Below, piece by piece: positions 7,939 to 15,804 of a stretch of DNA of 64,000 nucleotides. The DNA is taken from the NCBI GenBank assembly GCA_002293185.1, contig DBCS01000007.1, positions 124,231 to 188,230 on the forward strand, read 5' to 3'. The notes under the pieces are model-generated. The model saw nothing but the letters and a program-made list of their open reading frames with translations. It searched no databases and was not told where the DNA came from. Positions within the stretch are counted from its first letter, which is position 1, and each line of letters opens with the position of its first letter. The position numbers and the translations under genes were made by a program. Source of the DNA: Flavobacteriales bacterium UBA952 (lineage in GTDB: Bacteria > Bacteroidota > Bacteroidia > Flavobacteriales_D > Crocinitomicaceae).

Positions 7939-9773
7939 TGCACGCCAGAATCTTTTTTTTCTTGTTGATATTCATGAGCGCTTGTGGCTTGAGTGCCCAA
8001 AGTGCAACTGACTTACAATTAGCGCAGTATTATTACAATAACGCTGAATTAGATAAGGCCTTAGGCTATTATGAAAAAATTTATGTACAAGATCAAAGTA
8101 AGGCCATATTTTTACCTTATCTGAACTGTTTGCTCGATCAAAACGATATCAAGACGGCTGAGAAAGTTCTAAGAAAGCAAATTAGTCTCAACAAACAAGA
8201 CTATGAGGTGCGGTTGTTAGCAGGTCAATTCTATGAAGATCAAGACGACCCCAGTAAGGCAAGAAAAATCTATGATGAACTTTTGTCTGAGCTCGGGCCA
8301 AATCCTGGTCAAACAATTGCTGTATACCAAGCATTTGCAGCAAAAGGAATGTTGGAGCGCGCAAAACAAGCGCTGGATATAGGTCAGAAATTAAGTCCTT
8401 CTTATCCTTTTAATTTTCAATATGCCGACTACTTTGCAATGGTTGGAGACAAGCGTTCTATGTTGGGTGCTTATTTGGATTATCTTGCGCAACAACCGAG
8501 TGTACTTCCTGCCATTCAACAAGCTATTGGTTCAAGATTGGATTTAATCGTAGGTTCGGGCCCTGATTATATGTTGGCAAAAGAAGTCCTCTTGCAGCGG
8601 GCGCAGCAACTCAATGCACCCATTGTATTCAATCAAATGCTGATTTGGTTATTTGTACAAAATCGAGATTTTTCAGGAGCGGTAGTACAAGTGATCGCAC
8701 TTGATAAACGCATGAAGAGCGATGGCTTGGAAGTACTTGAATTGGGTCAAATTTGCGTAGAGAATGGAGCGTTTGAACAAGCAAATCGTTGTTTTCAGCA
8801 CGTCATTGATTTGGGTCCGGAACAAGTCAATTTCTATGAGGCGCAGATAGCACTTTTAAATAGTAGGTTTGTTCAGGTTACCCAACTTAGAAATTTTAAT
8901 ACGCAAGAAATCGAGCAGTGTATTACTGACTTTGAATTGGCCTTGGAGCGCCTTGGTAAAGGACGGGCCACATTTCAAGTCTCCAAACAACTCGCAGAGA
9001 TTCGGGCATTCTATGCGCAACAAATAGAAATAGCAATTCAAGAATTACAAGATTTGATGAAGCTTCCAGGCCTTACAGACATGCAACGCGCTCAGGCAAA
9101 GATGCTCTTAGCTGACATACAGGTGCTTGGGGGCGATATCTGGGAGGCCTCTTTAATGTATATGCAAATAGACAACGATTTTAAATTTGAGACGATTGGC
9201 GCCGAGGCAAAATTTAAAAATGCAAAAATATTTTACTACGATGGTGAATTTGAATTCGCACAGGCCCAGCTTAATATTCTCAAAGAAGGTACTTCGCGTT
9301 TTATTTCAAATGATGCTATTCAGTTGTCGGTTTTCATCACAGATAATTACGGTTTGGATAGCAACTACCAAGTAATGCTTTGGTTCGCAACAGCAGAGCG
9401 CATGATTGCTCAACACAAATATGATTCTGCATTTGTGTTATTTGACAGTATACAAATTGCTTTTCCATATCATGCGCTTTCAGATGAAATTTTACATCGC
9501 AAAGGACAAGCAATGGAGCAACAAGGGCAATGGCAACGAGCCCTTGGATACTATGAAGATTTACTAAAATTGCACGCGGATGATATTTTAGCTGACGACG
9601 CGCTATTTCGAATGGCCGAGATCAACGACCTCATTTTGCTCGATAAGGTTTTGGCAGAAACGCTATACAAACGATTGCTGATGGAATATAAGGCTAGTTT
9701 ATATGGCTCAGAAGCAAGAAAGCGCATCCGCCTCTTGCGAGGAGATGCGCTATCGGAAAGCGAGGAAATCTAA
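7938..9773 (+). CDS. Exported TPR-repeat protein
   Basis: 611 residues. The N-terminus is a signal sequence that could be cleaved after LSAQ (signal peptidase I) or lipidated at the Cys in FMSACG. The rest is helical TPR-like repeats (LAQYYYNNAELDKALGYYEK near 30; ALGYYEDLLKLHADDILAD near 540). It is the last gene of the tlpA-like/rpoN run and is convergent with the acyl-CoA dehydrogenase, 3 bases from it. The likely role is a periplasmic scaffold for an envelope complex, possibly with the preceding lipoprotein; this is inference from context. Confidence 0.8.
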   Translation: MHARIFFFLLIFMSACGLSAQSATDLQLAQYYYNNAELDKALGYYEKIYVQDQSKAIFLPYLNCLLDQNDIKTAEKVLRKQISLNKQDYEVRLLAGQFYEDQDDPSKARKIYDELLSELGPNPGQTIAVYQAFAAKGMLERAKQALDIGQKLSPSYPFNFQYADYFAMVGDKRSMLGAYLDYLAQQPSVLPAIQQAIGSRLDLIVGSGPDYMLAKEVLLQRAQQLNAPIVFNQMLIWLFVQNRDFSGAVVQVIALDKRMKSDGLEVLELGQICVENGAFEQANRCFQHVIDLGPEQVNFYEAQIALLNSRFVQVTQLRNFNTQEIEQCITDFELALERLGKGRATFQVSKQLAEIRAFYAQQIEIAIQELQDLMKLPGLTDMQRAQAKMLLADIQVLGGDIWEASLMYMQIDNDFKFETIGAEAKFKNAKIFYYDGEFEFAQAQLNILKEGTSRFISNDAIQLSVFITDNYGLDSNYQVMLWFATAERMIAQHKYDSAFVLFDSIQIAFPYHALSDEILHRKGQAMEQQGQWQRALGYYEDLLKLHADDILADDALFRMAEINDLILLDKVLAETLYKRLLMEYKASLYGSEARKRIRLLRGDALSESEEI

Positions 9774-9776
9774 AAT

Positions 9777-10973
9777 TTAGAGGTTGGGCATCTCTCTTGT
9801 GAAAGACGGGATACCCGTAACGTCCATTCCTGTGATCAGTAAATGTATGTCGTGCGTACCTTCGTAGGTAACCACAGACTCTAGGTTGGCCATGTGGCGC
9901 ATCATGGAGTATTCACTTGTAATTCCCATACCACCGTGTATTTGACGGGCCTCGCGGGCAATATGGAGGGCAATCTCGACATTGTTGCGTTTGGCCATGG
10001 ATATTTGTGCGGAGGTTGACCGCCCTTCGTTGCGCAGTTGACCGAGACGCAAAGTAAGGAGTTGCGCTTTGGTAATTTCGGTAATCATTTCTGCTAATTT
10101 TTTTTGAATTAACTGAAATGCACCAATAGGAACATTGAATTGCGTGCGTTCCTTCGAATATCGCAACGCTTGATCATAGCAATCCATAGCTGCGCCGAGC
10201 GCTCCCCAGGCAATACCAAATCGTGCAGAATCAAGGCAACTTAATGGTGCACCAAGGCCAGACCGACCGGGCAAAATATTTTCTTTTGGAACCTTTACGT
10301 TGTCGAATATGAGCTCGCCGGTGGCAGATGCCCTCAAGGAGAGTTTGCCGTGCATTTCAGGTGTAGAAAAGCCTTCCATTCCGCGCTCTACAATAATACC
10401 ATAAATGCGTCCTGTTTCGTCTTTTGCCCAAACAACTGCGATATCTGCAAAGGGCGCATTGGAAATCCACATTTTGGCTCCGTTCAATATGACGTGATCT
10501 CCGGCATCTTTGAAATTGGTGATCATGCCGCCGGGGTTGGAGCCGTAATCAGGTTCTGTGAGGCCAAAACAGCCCATCATTTCGCCTGATGCCAGTTTGG
10601 GTAAGTATTTTTGCTTGTGCGCTTCTGATCCGTATTTCCAGATGGGGTACATAACCAAAGAGGATTGTACAGAGGCCGTAGAACGCAAACCGGAATCACA
10701 ACGCTCGAGTTCTTGCATAATGAGCCCATAAGAAATTTGATCGAGGCCAGGGCCGCCGTATTCTTCGGGAATATAGGGGCCAAACGCACCGATTTCTCCA
10801 AGACCACCTAGAATGTGCATTGGGAAAGTTGCTTTTTCGTAGTGCTCGTCTATAATTGGCGAGACTTCTTTTTTAACCCATGCTCTTGCGGCGTCACGAA
10901 CCAATTTTTGCTCTTCTGTGAGCAAGTCGTCCATGTTGAAGTAATCCGGGTGTTGATATAAATCAGTTTTCAT
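9777..10973 (-). CDS. gcdH: Acyl-CoA dehydrogenase, glutaryl-CoA dehydrogenase type
   Basis: 398 residues from the ATG at 10973 (an upstream TTG at 10994 lies inside the promoter box and was rejected). Flavin-dependent dehydrogenase of lysine/tryptophan catabolism, expected to oxidise and decarboxylate glutaryl-CoA to crotonyl-CoA. It carries the ACAD signatures GCFGLTEPDYGSNPGGM and WISNAPFADIAVVWAK, the C-terminal GGMGIT, and TYEGTHDIH, whose Glu matches the catalytic base of glutaryl-CoA dehydrogenases. The length is typical. Cytoplasmic, monocistronic, with its own TACTTTTG box. Whether glutaryl-CoA is the true substrate cannot be told from sequence alone. Confidence 0.88.
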   Translation of the reverse strand: MKTDLYQHPDYFNMDDLLTEEQKLVRDAARAWVKKEVSPIIDEHYEKATFPMHILGGLGEIGAFGPYIPEEYGGPGLDQISYGLIMQELERCDSGLRSTASVQSSLVMYPIWKYGSEAHKQKYLPKLASGEMMGCFGLTEPDYGSNPGGMITNFKDAGDHVILNGAKMWISNAPFADIAVVWAKDETGRIYGIIVERGMEGFSTPEMHGKLSLRASATGELIFDNVKVPKENILPGRSGLGAPLSCLDSARFGIAWGALGAAMDCYDQALRYSKERTQFNVPIGAFQLIQKKLAEMITEITKAQLLTLRLGQLRNEGRSTSAQISMAKRNNVEIALHIAREARQIHGGMGITSEYSMMRHMANLESVVTYEGTHDIHLLITGMDVTGIPSFTREMPNL

Positions 10974-10991
10974 GTTGCTTGATTTGTGCCA

Positions 10992-10999
10992 CAAAAGTA
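10992..10999 (-). promoter_or_regulatory. -7 box (TACTTTTG) of the gcdH-type gene
   Basis: Exact TAnnTTTG match on the minus strand, 18 bases before the ATG at 10973. It overlaps the TTG at 10994, which is why that codon cannot be the start. Confidence 0.55.
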
Positions 11000-11037
11000 C
11001 GCAATAATCTGAGCAGCTGTAGCACGCAAATTTGAAT

Positions 11038-11045
11038 TATTTTTG
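11038..11045 (+). promoter_or_regulatory. -7 box (TATTTTTG) of the DUF4271-hemD pair
   Basis: Exact TAnnTTTG match on the plus strand, 17 bases before the ATG at 11063 and divergent from the box at 10992. No clear -33 element. Confidence 0.45.
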
Positions 11046-11062
11046 TAATCTAGTTTCTATAC

Positions 11063-11722
11063 ATGCAAAGATTTGAACTGATTGAAAAAGCTTCTCAAAT
11101 GAACAGCTATTTGCTATTCGTTTCCTTGCTTTCGTTAACTTTCATTGCCTATGCGCGAATGAGCACGCCTGACGCATTGTCTTTATCTTGGAAACGGTTT
11201 TGGAAACTGAGTCGGGCAGAGAGTTTTGGTTTTGACGATGAAAAAATAAAACCTCAAACACAATCTTTATTTCTCGGAAATTTTCTGGTTTCATTTAGCT
11301 TAATTACTTTTCTTTATTTCCAGGCTTATATTCAGAAAACGGATGCGTTTATTATTGCAATTGTTTTTGTGACGGGATTTATTTTGTTCCAGTTATTGAA
11401 TTTTCGTTTGGGCTTGCTTCTCACTGATAATTGGAAATTAGTGAGCGGAATAGCTGAGATCAATAAACAAATTTGGTCCTTTACAGGCCTGATTTATTTG
11501 GCACTCTCTTTTCTCTGGTTAATTAATGGGCTGCCCGCTGACTTGTTGAAATACTGTTTTGTTCTTGTTTTCTTTGCAGCCTATGCATGGCGCATCATTA
11601 AAGCATGGAGAGCTTGCTTTCAGGCAAATTTGGAATGGTATTATTTAATTTTGTATCTTTGCGCCTTGGAAATAGTACCGATCCTTTTTGTATCGAGCTG
11701 GTTTTCCGCAGCATACCAATAA
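11063..11722 (+). CDS. DUF4271 integral membrane protein
   Basis: 219 residues with about six hydrophobic helices (for example FLVSFSLITFLYFQAYI, AFIIAIVFVTGFILFQLL) and the DUF4271 layout of short loops rich in Trp/Arg. In Bacteroidota this family is commonly found directly before the uroporphyrinogen-III synthase gene, as here, but I know of no demonstrated function. Its 3' end overlaps an in-frame extension of hemD; with the preferred hemD start at 11737 there is a 14-base gap. Confidence 0.85.
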   Translation: MQRFELIEKASQMNSYLLFVSLLSLTFIAYARMSTPDALSLSWKRFWKLSRAESFGFDDEKIKPQTQSLFLGNFLVSFSLITFLYFQAYIQKTDAFIIAIVFVTGFILFQLLNFRLGLLLTDNWKLVSGIAEINKQIWSFTGLIYLALSFLWLINGLPADLLKYCFVLVFFAAYAWRIIKAWRACFQANLEWYYLILYLCALEIVPILFVSSWFSAAYQ

Positions 11723-11736
11723 TTAAAACAACAACT

Positions 11737-12486
11737 TTGGCTATAAAGACCATATTAGTTTCTCAGCCGAAACCAGAAGGCGAAAAATCTCCCTACTTTG
11801 ATTTAGCTGAGAAATACAAGCTCAAAATAGATTTTCGACCATTCATTAAGGTTGAAGGTGTTGACCCCAAAGATTTTCGTTCCCAAAAAATTGATATCTC
11901 TGCACATACGGCTGTTATTCTAACGTCAAAAGTTGCAGTGGACCATTTCTTTAGAATGGCTGAGGCCGTTCGTTTTGAAGTGCCAGATACCATGAAATAT
12001 TTTTGCATCACAGAAGCAGTAGCGCTCTATTTACAAAAATATGTTACGTACCGCAAGCGCAAAATTTTCTTTGGTAAGCAAACCATTGACGAGTTGGCAG
12101 AGTTAATGAAAAAACAAAAAGGAGAGAAATTCTTACTCCCTTGTACTGACATCCTCAGAGACAACATACCGCTCACGCTTGAGAAATACAACATTCCTTT
12201 TTCAAAAGCCATTCTGTACCGTACAGTTGCCGCTGACCTCTCTGATTTAGAAGATGTCTATTACGATATGCTGGTATTTTTTAGCCCAGGAGGTATAGAA
12301 TCTTTGCTAAAAAACTTCCCTAGCTTCAAACAAAATTCAACGGCAATTGCTGCTTTTGGCCCAACCACGGCGAACGCTGTCTTGAGCAATAACCTTCGCC
12401 TTGACGTGCATGCTCCGCATCCGAAAGCACCCTCTATGGTAGGGGCCATAGAATTGTTTGTCAAAGAACAACTTAAGAAAAAATAA
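11737..12486 (+). CDS. hemD: Uroporphyrinogen-III synthase (HemD-type), TTG start
   Basis: 249 residues from a TTG start at 11737. It closes hydroxymethylbilane to uroporphyrinogen III in heme and siroheme synthesis (cytoplasm). The two-lobed HemD fold shows in KTILVSQPKP at the N-terminus, the first-lobe motif TAVILTSKVAVDHF (about 65-78) and second-lobe motifs FLLPCTDILRD and LVFFSPGGIESLL (near 180), ending in AFGPTTANAV. The only in-frame ATGs lie inside DUF4271 (11605, 11635) and would add residues that do not look like HemD, so TTG is preferred. Product assignment is strong; the start is moderately sure. Confidence 0.87.
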   Translation: MAIKTILVSQPKPEGEKSPYFDLAEKYKLKIDFRPFIKVEGVDPKDFRSQKIDISAHTAVILTSKVAVDHFFRMAEAVRFEVPDTMKYFCITEAVALYLQKYVTYRKRKIFFGKQTIDELAELMKKQKGEKFLLPCTDILRDNIPLTLEKYNIPFSKAILYRTVAADLSDLEDVYYDMLVFFSPGGIESLLKNFPSFKQNSTAIAAFGPTTANAVLSNNLRLDVHAPHPKAPSMVGAIELFVKEQLKKK

Positions 12487-12504
12487 AACCAAAGTATAGG
12501 TTTT
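12485..12504 (+). terminator. Weak hairpin after hemD
   Basis: AAAACC and GGTTTT form a 6-base-pair arm pair around an 8-base loop at the hemD stop, followed by a short pyrimidine stretch. Low stability; it may be only a coincidental repeat. Confidence 0.25.
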
Positions 12505-12540
12505 GTTACCTAGTATTTTTTGTTTTGCCCAGATTTTCCT

Positions 12541-12548
12541 TATCTTTA
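12541..12548 (+). promoter_or_regulatory. -7 box (TATCTTTA) of the secreted thioredoxin-fold gene
   Basis: TATCTTTA is a 7/8 match to TAnnTTTG, with TTTTTTG ending at 12522, 18 bases upstream, as a good -33 element. The predicted leader is about 19 bases to the ATG at 12572. Confidence 0.6.
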
Positions 12549-12571
12549 CTTAAACTTAACACTTTTTACAC

Positions 12572-14095
12572 ATGAAAAAACTATTACTCTCAACTGCTAT
12601 ATTACTTGCAGGTATTAGTGCGAATGCGCAGCTAGCTCCAGGTAGTGTTGCCCCTAACTTTACCGTGACTGCCTATCAGCCATGGTTATCAACCGCTGGC
12701 TCGGCTAGCAATGGTTCCTTTACTCTATACGATTATCTGGATCAAGGATACACCGTTTTCTTAGATGTTTCTGCTACTTGGTGTGGTCCATGTTGGAATT
12801 ACCACCTCAATGGTGCTTTAGAAGATATCTACGCTGCACATGGCCCTTCTGGCGCACCAGGAGTTTCTTCTACTACAACAGACGACGTTATGGTTATCTG
12901 GATTGAAGGCGATGGCCAAACTGCTGACGCTACGATGCTAGACGGATCAGGCTCTATCGGCAACTGGATTGAACCAGCTGCTGGTAATCAAATTCAATTC
13001 CCAATGGCTAACCCAGCATCTGCTCTAGCAAACACCATCAACAATGATTACGCAATCGCATACTTTCCAACAATCTACCGCATTTGCCCTAACCGCATTA
13101 TCGAAGAAGTTGGTCAATTAGGTGCTTCAGCATTGTATGCAACTGTGCCTGCTTGTCCGCCACCAGCATCTGCACCTGCAGACGTTGCTGCGTTGAGCTA
13201 CACTGGTGCAGCAGTTCATTGCGAAGGTGCTTACACGCCATCAGTACAAATCCAAAATAACGGTACTTCTCCACTAACGTCTGCTACTGTGACTATCACA
13301 CAAGGTGGCACAACTGTTTCTACAGGTACGTATAGCGGTAGCTTATCTACTTATGGTGTTGCCAACGTAACGTGTTCGCCAATTGCCAACTTTACAGGTG
13401 GCGCAATTGTTTGCACTGTTACAACCGCAGGTGATGCATCTGCAGCTAACAATGCTATGAATACAAACGTTGCTGCTGCTGCTAATGCAGTATCTCAGTA
13501 TATTACGGTAAACATCTCTACTGACTACTACGCTTCTGAAACCTCTTGGGCTATTAAAAGTAGTACAGGAGCAACAGTAGCACAAGGTGGTGGCAACTGG
13601 GCTGACATGACTACAGGCCAGGCAGGCTTTACAGTTCAAGCTCCACAATTAGTTACACTCAACCCAAGCCAGTGTTACACTTTCGAAATTACTGACTCTT
13701 ACGGAGATGGTATCTGCTGTGCTTACGGTGATGGTGCTTACTCTTTAGTAGACGCAAACGGAACAACAATTGCTTCTGGTGGTGAGTTCGGAGAAATCGA
13801 TACACGCGCTTTCAAAACAGGTGCTTTAGGAATGGATGAGTTAGCTACAATCGCAATGAATGTATATCCTAACCCTGCTTCTTCTGAAGTAAATGTTTCT
13901 TTCGAAGCTACTAATAACGATTATGCAGTTTCTTTAATGGATCTTCAAGGTCGCGTTATTGCTGCTAAAAACATGACGAATCTTAACGGAACACAAGTTG
14001 TTTCTTTCTCAACTGAAAACGTTGCTAAAGGAAGCTACATTGTAACTGTTACTGTAGACGGTCTTACAACTACTAAAAATGTAGTTATCAAATAA
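12572..14095 (+). CDS. T9SS-secreted protein with thioredoxin-like, CARDB-like and YGDG domains
   Basis: 507 residues. Signal peptide 1-20; a thioredoxin-like domain (about 25-195) with ATWCGPCW, the CGPC being at 71-74; a CARDB-like beta-sandwich (about 205-300); a second beta-domain (about 305-410) with the motif DSYGDGICC; and a type A T9SS sorting domain (about 425-507, MNVYPNPASSEVNVSF to TKNVVIK). Predicted cell-surface or released redox protein related to the Omp28-type family. Well expressed by appearance: its codons look regular, it has a good promoter, and the strongest terminator in the window follows. The substrate is unknown. The CARDB plus YGDG pair recurs in the protease at 23687. 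Confidence 0.88.
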   Translation: MKKLLLSTAILLAGISANAQLAPGSVAPNFTVTAYQPWLSTAGSASNGSFTLYDYLDQGYTVFLDVSATWCGPCWNYHLNGALEDIYAAHGPSGAPGVSSTTTDDVMVIWIEGDGQTADATMLDGSGSIGNWIEPAAGNQIQFPMANPASALANTINNDYAIAYFPTIYRICPNRIIEEVGQLGASALYATVPACPPPASAPADVAALSYTGAAVHCEGAYTPSVQIQNNGTSPLTSATVTITQGGTTVSTGTYSGSLSTYGVANVTCSPIANFTGGAIVCTVTTAGDASAANNAMNTNVAAAANAVSQYITVNISTDYYASETSWAIKSSTGATVAQGGGNWADMTTGQAGFTVQAPQLVTLNPSQCYTFEITDSYGDGICCAYGDGAYSLVDANGTTIASGGEFGEIDTRAFKTGALGMDELATIAMNVYPNPASSEVNVSFEATNNDYAVSLMDLQGRVIAAKNMTNLNGTQVVSFSTENVAKGSYIVTVTVDGLTTTKNVVIK

Positions 14096-14113
14096 TTTCT
14101 CTTATAAGAAATG

Positions 14114-14145
14114 AAAAACGCCCTCCAACGAGGGCGTTTTTTTTT
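14114..14145 (+). terminator. Strong intrinsic terminator
   Basis: A GC-rich stem AACGCCCTC/GAGGGCGTT with loop CAAC, followed by nine T. It is the clearest Rho-independent terminator in the window and ends the T9SS thioredoxin-fold gene. Confidence 0.95.
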
Positions 14146-14153
14146 GACCTTTG
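14146..14153 (+). promoter_or_regulatory. -7-like box (GACCTTTG) 4 bases before the RluA-type ATG
   Basis: 7/8 match to TAnnTTTG directly downstream of the terminator T-tract; TTTT separates it from the ATG at 14158, which implies a leaderless or near-leaderless transcript. Confidence 0.4.
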
Positions 14154-14157
14154 TTTT

Positions 14158-15804
14158 ATGTTTATCCCTTTTGAATCGAAATTTCAACTTCTCGCTTTAC
14201 CAGAGCGCTTTACTTTCCCATTTTACTATGACATCCATCCTATGGCGAAGCACGCCGTAGATTTATTGCAGCATCGTTTAAAATCGGAAAGTTTTGGCCA
14301 TGATTTTGGTTTAGATCGAAAAGAAAGACTCGGTGCCATAGGCAAAATGTTTGGGGTCTTAGTAGTCCAGGACAATTCTGGGAATTTAGGATATTTAGCT
14401 GCTTTTTCTGGCAAGCTAGGCAATTCAAATCACCATTTTGGTTTTGTTCCACCAGTATTTGATATACTAGATGCACAAGGTTTTTTTCGCAGAGAAGAAG
14501 TAGAGATCCACGAGCTAACCATTCAATTAGAACAATTAGAGGGATCCAACGAATTAGACAAGTTAAAGGGGGCCTTTCAAGTATTTCAAGTAGAATGGGA
14601 ACAGCGAATAGACGAGGTAAAACTTAAACAAAAGGAGTCAAAAACCATACGGGATATCAAACGCAGCGAAGCACTTGTTCAAGATTCGGAAAACATAGAA
14701 GTTCTTGAAAGCCTACTTCGCGAAGAAAGCATGCATGAAAGCCGTGCCCTGAAGGCCTTAAAAAAACAAGCCCAAAAGGAGTTGTTTGCTCGTTCAGAAC
14801 AATTGCGCTTATTCAAACAAGAAATTGAACAATTAAAAGCCAAGCGGGCGGCCCATTCTGCAGAAGTTCAGCAGCGGATTTTTGAACGCTACACGTTTTT
14901 AAATGCCTTAGGCCAGACCCAAAACGTACTCAATCTTTTTGCTGAATCACCACCAGCTGGGGCTGGCGAATGTGCTGCACCGAAGTTATTGCAATACGCC
15001 TATTTGCACGAATTGAAACCTGTTTGCATGGCAGAATTTTGGTGGGGAATGTCACCAGATTCCGAGGTGCGTATGCATGGTAATTTTTATCCATCGTGTA
15101 AAAGCAAATGTGAACCCATACTAGGCCACATGCTGCAGGGCCTTGATGTGGACCCAAATCCGATTACGGCAATTCATCCTGCGAAAGAATTAGAAATTAT
15201 CTATGAAGACGACTGGATTGTGGCGATCAATAAAAGTCCGGAATATTTGTCTGTTCCTGGCAAGAACCCTCAGCCCAATTGTTTGGAGGACCTCAAAAAG
15301 CGTTATCCCGAGGCAGATGGTCCGGTATTGGTTCATCGTTTAGATATGTCTACGTCTGGAATCATGTTAGCCGCTAAAACGAAACTGATGCATCAACGTT
15401 TGCAGCGACAGTTTGTACTCAGAAAAGTACAAAAGCAATATATAGCAGTATTGGCGGGTATTACGACACAAGGAGAAGGAGAAATCAAGTTACCTTTAAG
15501 AGTTGATTTAGAGGACCGCCCAAGGCAATTGGTCTGTTACGAACACGGGAGTTATGCGCATACTACCTATGAAGTTCTGGAAGTTGCCAATGGAGAAACG
15601 CGCATCAGGTTATTGCCAAAAACTGGCCGCACCCATCAGTTACGCGTTCATGCGGCGCATCATCTTGGTTTGAATTGCCCAATAAAAGGGGATGATTTAT
15701 ATGGGCAAAAAGCAGATAGATTACATTTGCATGCAGCCAAATTAGGCTTTTATCATCCGCACTCCAACGAGTGGATGGAAATCAATTGTCAACCTACTTT
15801 TTAA
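14158..15804 (+). CDS. RluA-family pseudouridine synthase with long N-terminal region
   Basis: 548 residues, roughly twice a minimal RluA enzyme. The C-terminal catalytic domain (about 340-548) has the RluA motif VHRLDMSTSGIML, with the catalytic Asp in HRLD near residue 401, and the late motifs TGRTHQLRVHAAHHLG and GDDLYG. The N-terminal third is an unfamiliar domain (1-130) and then a charged coiled coil (about 130-245, for example RSEQLRLFKQEIEQLKAKR). It is predicted to isomerise uridine in rRNA or tRNA; the target site is unknown. It is convergent with ispG: both stop codons lie in the single palindrome TTAA (15801-15804). Confidence 0.9.
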   Translation: MFIPFESKFQLLALPERFTFPFYYDIHPMAKHAVDLLQHRLKSESFGHDFGLDRKERLGAIGKMFGVLVVQDNSGNLGYLAAFSGKLGNSNHHFGFVPPVFDILDAQGFFRREEVEIHELTIQLEQLEGSNELDKLKGAFQVFQVEWEQRIDEVKLKQKESKTIRDIKRSEALVQDSENIEVLESLLREESMHESRALKALKKQAQKELFARSEQLRLFKQEIEQLKAKRAAHSAEVQQRIFERYTFLNALGQTQNVLNLFAESPPAGAGECAAPKLLQYAYLHELKPVCMAEFWWGMSPDSEVRMHGNFYPSCKSKCEPILGHMLQGLDVDPNPITAIHPAKELEIIYEDDWIVAINKSPEYLSVPGKNPQPNCLEDLKKRYPEADGPVLVHRLDMSTSGIMLAAKTKLMHQRLQRQFVLRKVQKQYIAVLAGITTQGEGEIKLPLRVDLEDRPRQLVCYEHGSYAHTTYEVLEVANGETRIRLLPKTGRTHQLRVHAAHHLGLNCPIKGDDLYGQKADRLHLHAAKLGFYHPHSNEWMEINCQPTF

